Below are positions 1-7,947 of a stretch of 12,044 nt of DNA, piece after piece (position 1 is the first letter of the stretch; each line of letters starts with the position of its first letter). The translations under genes and the position numbers were made by a program. Location of the stretch: assembly GCA_000437275.1 (NCBI GenBank), contig FR899723.1, forward strand, positions 85,218 through 97,261, given 5' to 3'. This DNA is from Clostridium sp. CAG:411. Its GTDB lineage: Bacteria > Bacillota > Clostridia > Lachnospirales > Lachnospiraceae. The notes below the pieces were generated by a model. The model did no database searches. It was not told the origin of the DNA and saw nothing but the letters and a program-made list of their open reading frames with translations.

Positions 1-466
1 GTGCTCTTCCAATGGATACTCTCTGCTGTTGTCCTCCAGATAACTGATTTGGCAGATTATTTTCCCGTCCTTTTAATTTTAGAATACCAATCAATTCCTC
101 TAATCTTTCTTCATTCACTTTTCTTCCATCCATTAACACAGGTAATGTAATATTTTCTTTCACATTCAAAACAGGAATCAAATTGTAAAACTGATAAATA
201 AGCCCTACTTCTCTTCTTCTAAAAATAGCAAGTTGTTCTTCCTTTTGCTTATACACATCAATTCCATTTACCAATACTGTTCCAGCGGTTGGTCTATCTA
301 CACCTCCTAGAATATGAAGTAAGGTAGACTTTCCTGAACCAGAAGGTCCAATAATAGCAACAAACTCTCCCTGTTGTACCGAAAAAGATACTCCGCCCAA
401 TGCCTCGACCTGATTCTCACCTTTTCCATATACCTTTTTTAGATTTTCAACTTTTAATATCTCCAT
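1..466 (-). CDS. ABC transporter ATP-binding protein, MacB/LolD type (partial, 3' end off window)
   Basis: This is the nucleotide-binding subunit of an ABC transporter at the cytoplasmic face of the membrane, coupling ATP hydrolysis to export or to resistance/sensing by an FtsX-like permease. The visible 155 residues start MEILKVENLKKVYG. They contain the Walker A motif GPSGSGKST (about residues 40-48), a Q-loop region YQFYNL (about 94-99) and the signature LSGGQQQR (about 142-149). Walker B and the H-loop lie beyond the edge. The start ATG at 466-464 has an AGGAGG site 5 bases upstream. The LHILGG-DRPT and NLIPVL-NVKENI segments are typical of the MacB/LolD/BceA group. Family knowledge suggests that the permease follows off-window and that the kinase and regulator just upstream control this transporter; the repeats at 528-554 support that. 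The substrate cannot be told from the sequence; antimicrobial peptide or lantibiotic is an inference. Confidence 0.93.
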   Translation of the reverse strand, partial: MEILKVENLKKVYGKGENQVEALGGVSFSVQQGEFVAIIGPSGSGKSTLLHILGGVDRPTAGTVLVNGIDVYKQKEEQLAIFRRREVGLIYQFYNLIPVLNVKENITLPVLMDGRKVNEERLEELIGILKLKGRENNLPNQLSGGQQQRVSIGRA

Positions 467-511
467 AGTATCCTCCTCATTCTAATCGCTTTCTTTCCGT
501 TCTGCTATTTT

Positions 512-565
512 AGTATAACAATCTTAAGTGACATCACCATGACTGCAAAATGACAAAACTGTCAC
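512..565 (-). promoter_or_regulatory. ABC transporter promoter with 11-base-spaced response-regulator repeats
   Basis: On the minus strand a good -10 (TATACT, 517-512) lies about 45 bases before the ATPase start codon, but no -35 hexamer is found at 16-18 bases. Instead three direct repeats GTCAT, GTCAT, GTCAC occupy 554-550, 543-539 and 532-528, exactly 11 bases apart, about one helical turn. A further inverted copy (GTGAC, 565-561) lies beyond them and forms an outer dyad with the 528-533 copy. OmpR-family regulators bind tandem half-sites with this spacing and often replace a weak -35. The likely binder, by inference, is the regulator at 1804-2469. Confidence 0.6.
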
Positions 566-621
566 TTTCTAATTTTATTTTCCTATCTCTCTAATTTTCT
601 GTATGTTCGCTTCCTATTTTT

Positions 622-675
622 CCAAAAAATGACTTTGACCGGGCTGTCTACCAAAGGCATAACATTCCCGGTCAA
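622..675 (-). terminator. Inverted-repeat terminator candidate after the histidine kinase
   Basis: A perfect 9-base inverted repeat (TTGACCGGG at 635-643, CCCGGTCAA at 667-675) encloses a 23-base loop. On the minus strand it lies about 36 bases after the kinase stop and is followed by AGTCATTTTTT. The T run starts about 5 bases after the stem, which is not ideal, so termination may be partial. It separates the kinase gene from the separately promoted ABC gene. Confidence 0.5.
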
Positions 676-711
676 TTCTTCCTTTATTCCATATCCAGTT
701 CTTTCCTCTTG

Positions 712-1728
712 TTACCATCTATGATAAAACCTTAAAATAAAGCGTGTGCCTCCTTCGGCTCTCCGCTCTGCACATATCGTTCCATCTTGTGACAACATAA
801 TAGTCTTTGCCAAAGCCAAACCTATTCCAATACTTTCCTTGCTCGCATTTTTTCCTTTATAAAAACGTTCAAAAATGTGTGGTAAATCTTCTTCATCTAC
901 ACCTTCTCCATTGTCCGCAATGGTTAATTCCGTATAAATTTTATTTTCTACCGCTTCTACAACAATCTCTCCACCTTCTGGGGTATGCTCCATACAATTT
1001 TTTAATATATTTTCTACTGCTTCTAACGTCCAAGCAAAGTCTGCCTGAAATGCAATGTTTTCATCTACAGAAATCTTCCATGCAATTTCTCTTAATTCCA
1101 TGGAAATTTCCAATGGTTCTTTCGCTTTTTCTAACAGATGTACCATTTTAATTTTCTCACTTTTTAAAGGTATGGTCCCTGCATCCAGTTTTGAAATTTT
1201 CAGCAATGTGTTGATCAACCAATCAATTCGTTTTAATAGTTGCTTTAGTTCTCGTAACAGTTGCCTTCTTCGCTCTTCTGTTACCTTAGGCTCTGATAAC
1301 AAAGAAACAACCAATGTGATAGAAGTCAAAGGAGTTCGTATCTGATGTGAAATATCCGCAATGGAATTTGCCAAAAATACTTTTTCCTTTTGCAAATGCT
1401 CTGCCTGCTCCTGTAATCGAATTACCATTTTACTCACTTCATTTTTCAAAATCGATAATTCGCCTTCCTGCTCCTCACGTAACAATTGCCGACGACTTCC
1501 ATGTAAAATCTCATCCAATTGATTTGCTAATTGTGCAAGGTCATTGTATCTCCTGATCGAAAAAAACAGATGTATTCCTATACTAATGCTAGATATACAA
1601 AGGGCAAAAAGTCCTACTTTCATTCCCCATATACAACTACCTGTAATGGTTGTCAGACATACGAATGCAATATAAATACCAACACTCCACTTTACTTCTG
1701 GATTTCTAAGTAATGTTGTTACTTTCAC
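712..1728 (-). CDS. Sensor histidine kinase, short intramembrane-sensing type
   Basis: This membrane histidine kinase autophosphorylates and passes phosphate to the response regulator encoded just upstream. Two closely spaced transmembrane segments (about residues 14-33 and 37-57) have almost no loop between them, so there is no extracellular sensor domain. A linker/coiled coil (about 60-120) leads to the HisKA H-box ADISHQIRTPLT with phospho-acceptor H128. The HATPase domain has an N-box (ENILKNCMEHT), G1 (DNGEGV), an F-box region (IFERFYKGK) and G2 (GIGLALAK). I place the start at GTG 1728-1726, giving 338 residues, because AAAGGAG lies 6 bases upstream; an in-frame TTG at 1749 has no ribosome site. 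Kinases of this shape usually work with ABC transporters, which do the sensing (VncS/BceS-like groups). The gap to the regulator gene is short (about 75 bases), so they are probably cotranscribed. Confidence 0.93.
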   Translation of the reverse strand: MKVTTLLRNPEVKWSVGIYIAFVCLTTITGSCIWGMKVGLFALCISSISIGIHLFFSIRRYNDLAQLANQLDEILHGSRRQLLREEQEGELSILKNEVSKMVIRLQEQAEHLQKEKVFLANSIADISHQIRTPLTSITLVVSLLSEPKVTEERRRQLLRELKQLLKRIDWLINTLLKISKLDAGTIPLKSEKIKMVHLLEKAKEPLEISMELREIAWKISVDENIAFQADFAWTLEAVENILKNCMEHTPEGGEIVVEAVENKIYTELTIADNGEGVDEEDLPHIFERFYKGKNASKESIGIGLALAKTIMLSQDGTICAERRAEGGTRFILRFYHRW

Positions 1729-1803
1729 TCTTTTCTCCTTTCTAGGCAACTATTAATAGGTGACTACGAAACTCAATTTACTCTGAGAGTTTTTGTGCAG
1801 AAC

Positions 1804-2469
1804 TTACTCTAATCGATACCCAATTCCTCGTATGGTCTTTATATAAATCGGTTTTTGCGGATCATCTTCGATTTTCTCCCGCAATCGTTTAATATATACT
1901 GTCAATGTGTTATCATTTACAAACTCTCCTGCAATGTCCCAAATTTCCTCTAACAACCGATTTCTAGACAACACTTCTCCTCTGTGATTTACAAACATTA
2001 AAAGAAGGCGGTACTCTAAGGCAGAAAGGAAAACCTCCTCTCCTGCTTTTAACACCGTTCCTTTTACGGTATCTACAGAAAGTTTACCAATTTCAAAGAC
2101 TGCATTTGTCTTTCCACATCTTCGCAGAACACTCTTCATTCTTGATACCAGTTCTCTAGGACGAAAGGGTTTTGCAATATAATCATCTGCTCCCATGTCA
2201 AGCCCGGTAACAACACTATATTCGTCACCAGAGGCAGTCAAAAATATAACCGGAATATCCGTAATAGCCTTTGCAGCTGCGCAAACTGCAAATCCGTTTC
2301 CATCTGCCAAAGATACATCCAATAACATTAAATCATATTTCTTTTCTTCTAAACATCGAATTGCATCTTTTTGTCCATTGACCGCCTCTACTTCAAAATC
2401 TTCCTCTTTTAAAAAGGCAGTCAGATTTTCTACGATCCCCTGATCATCCTCTACCAGTAATAGTTTCAT
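1804..2469 (-). CDS. OmpR-family response regulator transcription factor
   Basis: This is the cytoplasmic DNA-binding partner of the adjacent kinase, 221 residues. The receiver domain (1-120) has the acidic cluster E7-D8-D9, the phospho-acceptor D51 in LLDVSL, the switch T78 (FLTAS) and K100 (IAKPF). The C-terminal winged helix (about 125-221) has the typical LSALEYRLLLMF, LLEEIWD, NTLTVYIKRLREKI and TIRGIGYRLE segments. The ATG at 2469 lies inside the end of jetC: the two genes overlap by 26 bases in different frames. The likely ribosome site (AAGGGG, 2484-2479, 9 bases from ATG) lies within the jetC codons, so its translation is probably coupled to jetC. Its likely target is the 11-base repeat array before the ABC gene. 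The regulator-kinase-ABC order is a common clostridial cassette; its attachment to an SMC operon is not. Confidence 0.94.
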   Translation of the reverse strand: MKLLLVEDDQGIVENLTAFLKEEDFEVEAVNGQKDAIRCLEEKKYDLMLLDVSLADGNGFAVCAAAKAITDIPVIFLTASGDEYSVVTGLDMGADDYIAKPFRPRELVSRMKSVLRRCGKTNAVFEIGKLSVDTVKGTVLKAGEEVFLSALEYRLLLMFVNHRGEVLSRNRLLEEIWDIAGEFVNDNTLTVYIKRLREKIEDDPQKPIYIKTIRGIGYRLE

Positions 2470-5400
2470 GTTCTTCTTCCCCTTCCATCATTTTCAAGTA
2501 AGAACCTTTATCAATATGCATCATGGATATTCGATTGTTTTTTCTTCGAAATCCATAAACACTGTCTACATTTCGAATCAGCGATTGTAAGCGTTCATCT
2601 GGAACGCAAACGATAAGCTGAAGATCCATCTTTCTAGCATATTGTAAACATACTGCACTTCGCTCCTGATCCATCTTAGAAAATGCTTCATCTAACAATA
2701 CCAGTTTTATTTTTGAATCTCGATTTGTCTGTGACATATATAACATGGCAAAACCTGCAAGCAAGGCTACATATTTTGGATTTTGTCCTTCCCCGCCCGA
2801 ATCTCTTCCTGCCATTTCATCTACATAATTTTTGCGTATAGTTTTTCCTTCCGAATCCGTAACAATTTCATTCATTCGGAATGCCAGATACGTGCGATAG
2901 TCTGCATATTTGTTCATTTCCTCCTGATACTTTTTCAACTGCACTTCATCTATGTTTTTGGCAGGCATAAATTTTTCCATCAATGCCTTTATCTGCATCT
3001 CATATTTTTGATAAAATGCATTTTCCCCTAGACTTAATTGTCCCTCAAATCCATCATTATCTGGATTTTTGGTATCTAATTCCTCTGCCATAAGCATATC
3101 GTAAAATTGTCCATCCGCATTATCCGCAGGCTCAATATCAATTTGATAACAACTGTCTGCAAAGTTTGTTTCGCGGAGCAAACGATTAATCTCCTCTTTA
3201 TGTCTATGCGCAGCTTTGATGTCTCCATGTATTTTGGCAATCACATTGTCCCGTAGACTTTTATAAATCAGACTGCATTGTTTTTCAAATTCTTCCTGAT
3301 ACTGTGGTTCATAGTTTTTCTGATATTCTACCAGTTTTCTATCATACTTTTCATTATCCGGCTCCCATCCTGTAAATTCTGAGTTCGGATAATTTGTAAT
3401 ATATTCTTCTCTGGCTATTGTTCTCTCTTGTTTTGCCTCCTCTTCTGTCTCCCTTGCTTCTTTTATTTTTCTTATCCATCTGTTGTTTAGTGTGATGCCA
3501 CTAATTCCCTTTTCTCGTTCTTGTCGGATTTCTTCTTTTATTTTTGTATTTTCCGTATATCCGATCTCTAATTCCTTTAATTCTTCTTCTTTTCCTTTTA
3601 TGTCTGCCGCCAATCCTGCAACGCGTGCTGTTTTTTCCTGTATCCTTATATTACAATCTCTGCTCTGTTTCCGCAGATTTTTGTATTCTTTATGAAGCTG
3701 TTCTTCCCTCTGCTGTAGTTCGCGAAATTCTCCCTTTTCCAGATTATCAATGACCGTATGCAGTTTTTCAATCTCTGCCATAGTCTCTTCTAATTCAGTT
3801 CCTGCTTTTGAAAATTCCATATAATCAAAAGGGTTCTCTGCCAACATTTCATAATCATACATCAACTTCATATGACTAATTTGCTCACCCAATGCTGCAA
3901 ATCGTTTTTCCATCTTTTCTAGCTCTCGTTCATATTCCCCTAGTTTGACTTTTGAAACTTTTGTTCCGATAAATGCCATTTCATAATCCTTTTTTCGTAA
4001 ATGGCGGAACATAAAATTATGATAGGAATAACAGTCTTTTGTAATCGCATTTCCAGCCGCAATCATTTCTTCTTCTGTCTGACATTTGATAATGCTACCT
4101 AAAAACCGTTTTAAACAATCATCCACATAATCCTTCTCACAGATTACCGTTTCATAAAGAGAATTCTCTCTGCTCTTTGGTTGCGATTCCTGCAATGCTT
4201 TTGCATTGATCAAATCAATATTTTCATGGCGGGATAGCTTGCGAAACTGTCTTGCCGCCTCTTCTGCATATTTTGGCTCTGTGATAAGAGCAAAACGAAG
4301 TTTTCCCATACAGCCTTCTACTGCATTCTTCCATTCTGCATCCTGAATATCAAATAAATCCGCAAGCACAAAAACTTTAGCATCTTTTCCACAGGCATAT
4401 TGCAAATGCTCCTGTAACTCAGCTTGGGCTTTTTTCAGTTTTGCCCCATATGGTTTTCTGTCCTGCTTCATGTCATTTACAATGCTGCGTCTTTCTTCTA
4501 GTTGTTTCTTTATCTCCCGATAATCCTCCTGCAACATTCCCAATTCTTTTTCCAATTGCTTTTTCTCTTCCAATAAGGTTTCTCGCAATTCGACGCATTT
4601 TTCTGTTGTTACCTGCTCTTTAAGAAAAAGGTCAATTTTTTTAAGCACCTGTCCACTTAAATAATCATTGATATAGTCATCTTCACCCCACTGCTTCAAC
4701 CCTTCCGTAACCGTTCTCCATCTTCGGTTATTTGCCGCAAGCATTTCACTTCGTCTGTTCAATTCTTCCAAATGTTCCTTATAATGTCCAAGGTCACTGG
4801 ACTGTAAATCTGCCTTTGCCTGTGTCCACTGTTCATTTATACTTTCTTCCTGCTTTTGAAACTTTTCTTGTACTTGTTTTAACTGTATCAGTTCCCCATC
4901 TACCGTTTCTTTTTCTGCTTGCCAGGCAGCAATGTGATCCTTCGCATCCACAATGTTTAGACATTTTATCAAACTACTATAATGCACCTGTTCTGCTTTT
5001 GCGGTAGAAAGTTTAATTCCTGCTTTTTGCACATTTTCCAGTAATCCGATTCGTTTTTTTATATCCTCAATCCGCTCGCAAATATCACGATATGCTCCCA
5101 ACTGCTCACTAAGCTGTGTGATAGCTTCTCCTGTACCCTGTGGGAACATATAATCCTTAATAAATTGTCCCGTTCCATTGGACATTTGCAAGGCTATCGC
5201 ACTTTTTTCCATAGTTTCAAAACGTCTGCCATCTATACCGCCCAGTATTTTTTGATATAAAGTGGCTAAATATGCCTCTTTTGTATTATAAATTCGATTG
5301 ATTTCTGCGCGTCCTCGGTTTCCTATGGACCGTTCTCTCTCTTCAATCAATTCCCGCATCTGTGCATTGGTAAAAGGTATCCCCTCTTTCGTAAGGTATC

Positions 5401-5821
5401 CTCCTTCCGGCATATCTCCCGTATGACTAAAATACACAAATTTATTCAATTCTGTATCCTTACTTCGCACTTCAAAATTAAAGCCAACACAATTTTTTGT
5501 ATGCGTCCTCACATCCTCAATTTCCAATGCAATTACAGAACAAAAGTCTTGTTTCTCTCGATTCGCAGTTCCATCCTTTTGCTCACCTCGCAAGTAACCG
5601 AATACACTACGTTTATTTTTCTTGTCATCCGCTGCACGATTTAAGAAATTTGAGGAAACACTTCCATATAGAATAACCTGCAATGCATCCATGGCCGTTG
5701 ATTTTCCAGAACCGCTTTTTCCACTAAAGAGGTTTACATATTCATTAAATTCCAATATAGTATGATCTACGCCTCCCCAATTAGTCAAACATAACCGTCT
5801 GAATACCTTCTTCGCCTTCAT
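2444..5821 (-). CDS. jetC: JetC/MksB: SMC-like ATPase of a Wadjet/MksBEF complex
   Basis: This is the MukB-like SMC ATPase subunit, a DNA-loop-extruding motor in Wadjet and Mks complexes. It has 1125 residues from the chosen start. The N-terminal head has Walker A GKSGSGKST (34-42) after LTNWGGVDHTILEF. Long coiled coils (about 260-480 and 640-850) flank a hinge-like globular section. The C-terminal head has the signature SGGEGQ (1008-1013), Walker B LVLLDE (1040-1045) and D-loop SKMD (1048-1051), so the ATPase looks intact. The start is placed at ATG 5821 (MKAKKVFRRL), preceded by an AAGGAGA site; an in-frame TTG at 5866 would add 15 residues but lacks a ribosome site. It overlaps jetB by 41 bases. 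No jetD follows: the stop lies inside the response regulator gene. The SMC-like assignment is secure, and the Wadjet/Mks label follows from jetA and jetB next to it. Confidence 0.9.
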   Translation of the reverse strand: MKAKKVFRRLCLTNWGGVDHTILEFNEYVNLFSGKSGSGKSTAMDALQVILYGSVSSNFLNRAADDKKNKRSVFGYLRGEQKDGTANREKQDFCSVIALEIEDVRTHTKNCVGFNFEVRSKDTELNKFVYFSHTGDMPEGGYLTKEGIPFTNAQMRELIEERERSIGNRGRAEINRIYNTKEAYLATLYQKILGGIDGRRFETMEKSAIALQMSNGTGQFIKDYMFPQGTGEAITQLSEQLGAYRDICERIEDIKKRIGLLENVQKAGIKLSTAKAEQVHYSSLIKCLNIVDAKDHIAAWQAEKETVDGELIQLKQVQEKFQKQEESINEQWTQAKADLQSSDLGHYKEHLEELNRRSEMLAANNRRWRTVTEGLKQWGEDDYINDYLSGQVLKKIDLFLKEQVTTEKCVELRETLLEEKKQLEKELGMLQEDYREIKKQLEERRSIVNDMKQDRKPYGAKLKKAQAELQEHLQYACGKDAKVFVLADLFDIQDAEWKNAVEGCMGKLRFALITEPKYAEEAARQFRKLSRHENIDLINAKALQESQPKSRENSLYETVICEKDYVDDCLKRFLGSIIKCQTEEEMIAAGNAITKDCYSYHNFMFRHLRKKDYEMAFIGTKVSKVKLGEYERELEKMEKRFAALGEQISHMKLMYDYEMLAENPFDYMEFSKAGTELEETMAEIEKLHTVIDNLEKGEFRELQQREEQLHKEYKNLRKQSRDCNIRIQEKTARVAGLAADIKGKEEELKELEIGYTENTKIKEEIRQEREKGISGITLNNRWIRKIKEARETEEEAKQERTIAREEYITNYPNSEFTGWEPDNEKYDRKLVEYQKNYEPQYQEEFEKQCSLIYKSLRDNVIAKIHGDIKAAHRHKEEINRLLRETNFADSCYQIDIEPADNADGQFYDMLMAEELDTKNPDNDGFEGQLSLGENAFYQKYEMQIKALMEKFMPAKNIDEVQLKKYQEEMNKYADYRTYLAFRMNEIVTDSEGKTIRKNYVDEMAGRDSGGEGQNPKYVALLAGFAMLYMSQTNRDSKIKLVLLDEAFSKMDQERSAVCLQYARKMDLQLIVCVPDERLQSLIRNVDSVYGFRRKNNRISMMHIDKGSYLKMMEGEEEHETITGRG

Positions 5822-6431
5822 TCTCCAGTCTCTCTCCTTCCTCTGTTTCCTCTTTATATTGTGCAATCAGATCATTAATTTCTCTGGATGGACAATATAT
5901 ATTAATCGTACTGTATATATAAAGAGGCGTATCATCCTCTACATTTGCCACCGATCCTGGAATCTCCAATATCTGATGTCGCTTCATCAAATTTAGGGTC
6001 TCACTCCATTCACTGGTTGTGAATTTTCCTGTCAATAAACCTGTATTTGCTCCATACGTTCGGATTTCTTTCAAATTTGTCACACTTGCATGTAATCCTT
6101 CTCCAAGCATTTTTTCCCGATAAATCAATTTAAGCAACAATAAAATCTTTGTTGTATGTAAACTGATTCGCAAGACTGGAACACCTTCTCCTACAATACG
6201 AAAAATATGCTCCTGGGAATCATGTTGTAACTCACACCCTAAAATTTCCAGATAATCCGCTATAAATTCCCTGTGCTTATTACATATATAATACTTTTCA
6301 TTATCTTTTGCTATCAGTGTTTCTGGATTATATTTTATCTTTAAAATGCAAGTCTGTCGAAACAATTCCTGAATCACTTTTTTTATTTTATCCTGTTCTG
6401 CCTGAGAGACCTCATTCATATATGCGAACAT
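5781..6431 (-). CDS. jetB: JetB/MksE: DUF4194-type kleisin-associated subunit
   Basis: A 216-residue protein matching the DUF4194/MksE group, the small winged-helix (KITE-like) subunit that binds the JetA kleisin and modulates the SMC ATPase. What is seen is an N-terminal helical segment, a central YLEILGCELQHD / HIFRIVGEG region, a leucine-rich helix (HTTKILLLLKLIYREKM), and a C-terminal winged-helix part around LNLMKRHQILEIPGS and an IYIYSTINIYCPSREINDLI strand-helix. The tail is strongly acidic. The ATG at 6431 has AAGGAGG 6 bases upstream and begins one base after the jetA stop; the 3' end overlaps jetC by 41 bases. This packing implies coupled translation and fixed stoichiometry. Identity rests on position, length and overall pattern. 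Confidence 0.82.
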   Translation of the reverse strand: MFAYMNEVSQAEQDKIKKVIQELFRQTCILKIKYNPETLIAKDNEKYYICNKHREFIADYLEILGCELQHDSQEHIFRIVGEGVPVLRISLHTTKILLLLKLIYREKMLGEGLHASVTNLKEIRTYGANTGLLTGKFTTSEWSETLNLMKRHQILEIPGSVANVEDDTPLYIYSTINIYCPSREINDLIAQYKEETEEGERLENEGEEGIQTVMFD

Positions 6432-6432
6432 A

Positions 6433-7866
6433 CTAATCCTCCTTAATTACCAATTGTGTAAAGGCAACCTCGTTTTCTCCCTCTATCGTCTTTTTCAAGT
6501 TGCCTCCCAATGTAACTTTTTCTTCTGCATCCTGTTCCGTATCCGCTGTAAACTGCTGCCATAACAACATCAATTTTTCTAAATCTTCTATTTTTTCAAC
6601 CGTAGTTTCATCCACCGCAAATCTGCCATTACTTGTATTTTTTTCTCGAAATTCCTGCAATTCCTTTACTGAATACAAAGGCTTAGGTACAAATTCCGTA
6701 AGATTTTCTTTTTCCTCTAACTGCATTTCTACCGCTTTTGGTGTAAACTGTTTTTCTGTTGCTCCCCGTTTCTGATACAGACCTTTTTCCGTAAATAATG
6801 TAAATGGGGTAGAAAAACGTAATGCTTTCTGAAATGTATTCAAAATCTCTTCTCCGTCTGGTCTTTCCCCTATCATTTTAATTAACGTAGCTGTATTCTC
6901 GCTTTGTTCCATTCCCTCTTGTAACAGGAATTGTACTCTTGCCAAAGCCCGTTTTGCAAATTCCGTCTTTTTCTCAATCAATCCATTATATTTTTCCTCA
7001 ATTCGATCAAACTCTCTCTCAATTCTTATCATATACTCGTTCGTTTCTTCATTTCTTTTCATCTGTCGTTCTACGCGAAGTGCCTCTTTTGTTTCTGGCG
7101 TAAACTGCATCCATTGTTGGCGTAATTGAAAGCTTTCTTCTTGATTCTCACGAATAATCTGGCTAATCAGTTCTTTCACCTGCTCTTTATAACGATAAAA
7201 ACTATCTGTAGTTGTAAGCATGGCATATTTTTTGCTATCGCTATTACTAATTTCCTGTAATAATACTTCCTGAATCCCAAGAAAGTTACTTTGTTTGGAT
7301 AATCGATCAAAATACGTTCGCATTCCATCCTGCATATTCGTAAGAAGCTGTGTCAGTCTACGAGATGTTTTCCAGGCATTTTTAATAATATCATTATTGC
7401 GGTCCTTATCCATGTAATATGTGTATAATAAACTGTAAATAGATAATATACTCTCCCGTTCCTGACTATCACTATCTAGCCCTAACTGCCAAAGCAACTC
7501 GACAAACATCTGACTATATTCAGGAAAAGAATAGATTTCCTCGTCCAACTGATCATCATAGTCTTCCTGAAGCCATCCCCATTTCAACAAATTAGAAAGA
7601 CATCTGGCAGCAGGTGTACGCATCTGCATTTGCTGCCCCTGTGACACTGTTTCCTCTTGTTCTTCCTCATCTTCCTGCCAGACAATTTTAAGACTTGCCA
7701 TCGTCTCATTCACCACATCCCGACACTCATTTTTTGTCATTCCAAAGGTATAATATTCTTCCATATTTGCCTTATACAATTCCACAAGAATAGCAAAATA
7801 ATATTCCCGATTTTTAGTCCGAAACACCCGATAAAAATCTTTCGGAATCTGCTTCATCAAACTCAT
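6433..7866 (-). CDS. jetA: JetA/MksF: kleisin-like subunit of a Wadjet/MksBEF complex
   Basis: A 477-residue, largely helical and acidic protein starting MSLMKQIPKDFYRVFRTKNREYY. It resembles the JetA family of Wadjet systems found in clostridia (the DUF5716-type branch, as I recall it), the kleisin that bridges the SMC heads. An N-terminal winged-helix-like part (about 1-130) is followed by helical segments (about 150-350, rich in E, K and Q, including the coiled-coil-like EREFDRIEEKYNGLIEKK) and a low-complexity acidic C-terminal region. The ATG at 7866 has a TAGGAGA site about 6 bases upstream. It is the first jet gene, 77 bases after the esterase stop, and its stop is one base from the jetB start. 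By family knowledge JetABC loads on DNA and JetD cuts extruded plasmid circles; here only the ABC part is present. The exact subtype is uncertain. Confidence 0.85.
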   Translation of the reverse strand: MSLMKQIPKDFYRVFRTKNREYYFAILVELYKANMEEYYTFGMTKNECRDVVNETMASLKIVWQEDEEEQEETVSQGQQMQMRTPAARCLSNLLKWGWLQEDYDDQLDEEIYSFPEYSQMFVELLWQLGLDSDSQERESILSIYSLLYTYYMDKDRNNDIIKNAWKTSRRLTQLLTNMQDGMRTYFDRLSKQSNFLGIQEVLLQEISNSDSKKYAMLTTTDSFYRYKEQVKELISQIIRENQEESFQLRQQWMQFTPETKEALRVERQMKRNEETNEYMIRIEREFDRIEEKYNGLIEKKTEFAKRALARVQFLLQEGMEQSENTATLIKMIGERPDGEEILNTFQKALRFSTPFTLFTEKGLYQKRGATEKQFTPKAVEMQLEEKENLTEFVPKPLYSVKELQEFREKNTSNGRFAVDETTVEKIEDLEKLMLLWQQFTADTEQDAEEKVTLGGNLKKTIEGENEVAFTQLVIKED

Positions 7867-7918
7867 ATTTCTCTCCTACTTTTCTTTCTATTCACCAGAT
7901 AATTCCAACATACACGCA

Positions 7919-7947
7919 TTTTTAACATACCTGTAACTCTATTTCAA
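7919..7947 (-). promoter_or_regulatory. Possible promoter for the jet operon
   Basis: On the minus strand TTGAAA (7947-7942) and TAAAAA (7924-7919) are separated by 17 bases and lie about 50 bases before the jetA ATG. The -35 overlaps the stop codon of the upstream esterase gene. The hexamers are only moderate matches, and there is no terminator after the esterase, so jetA may also be read from upstream. Confidence 0.35.

Noticed and set aside
1729..1749. TTG at 1749 as the start of the histidine kinase
   Set aside because: It has no ribosome site, while GTG at 1728 has AAAGGAG at ideal spacing.
2444..2600. Possible fusion of a JetD/nuclease domain to the JetC C-terminus
   Set aside because: After Walker B and the D-loop the protein ends within about 75 residues, with the ordinary end of the ATPase head and a short acidic tail. 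No Toprim-like domain fits.
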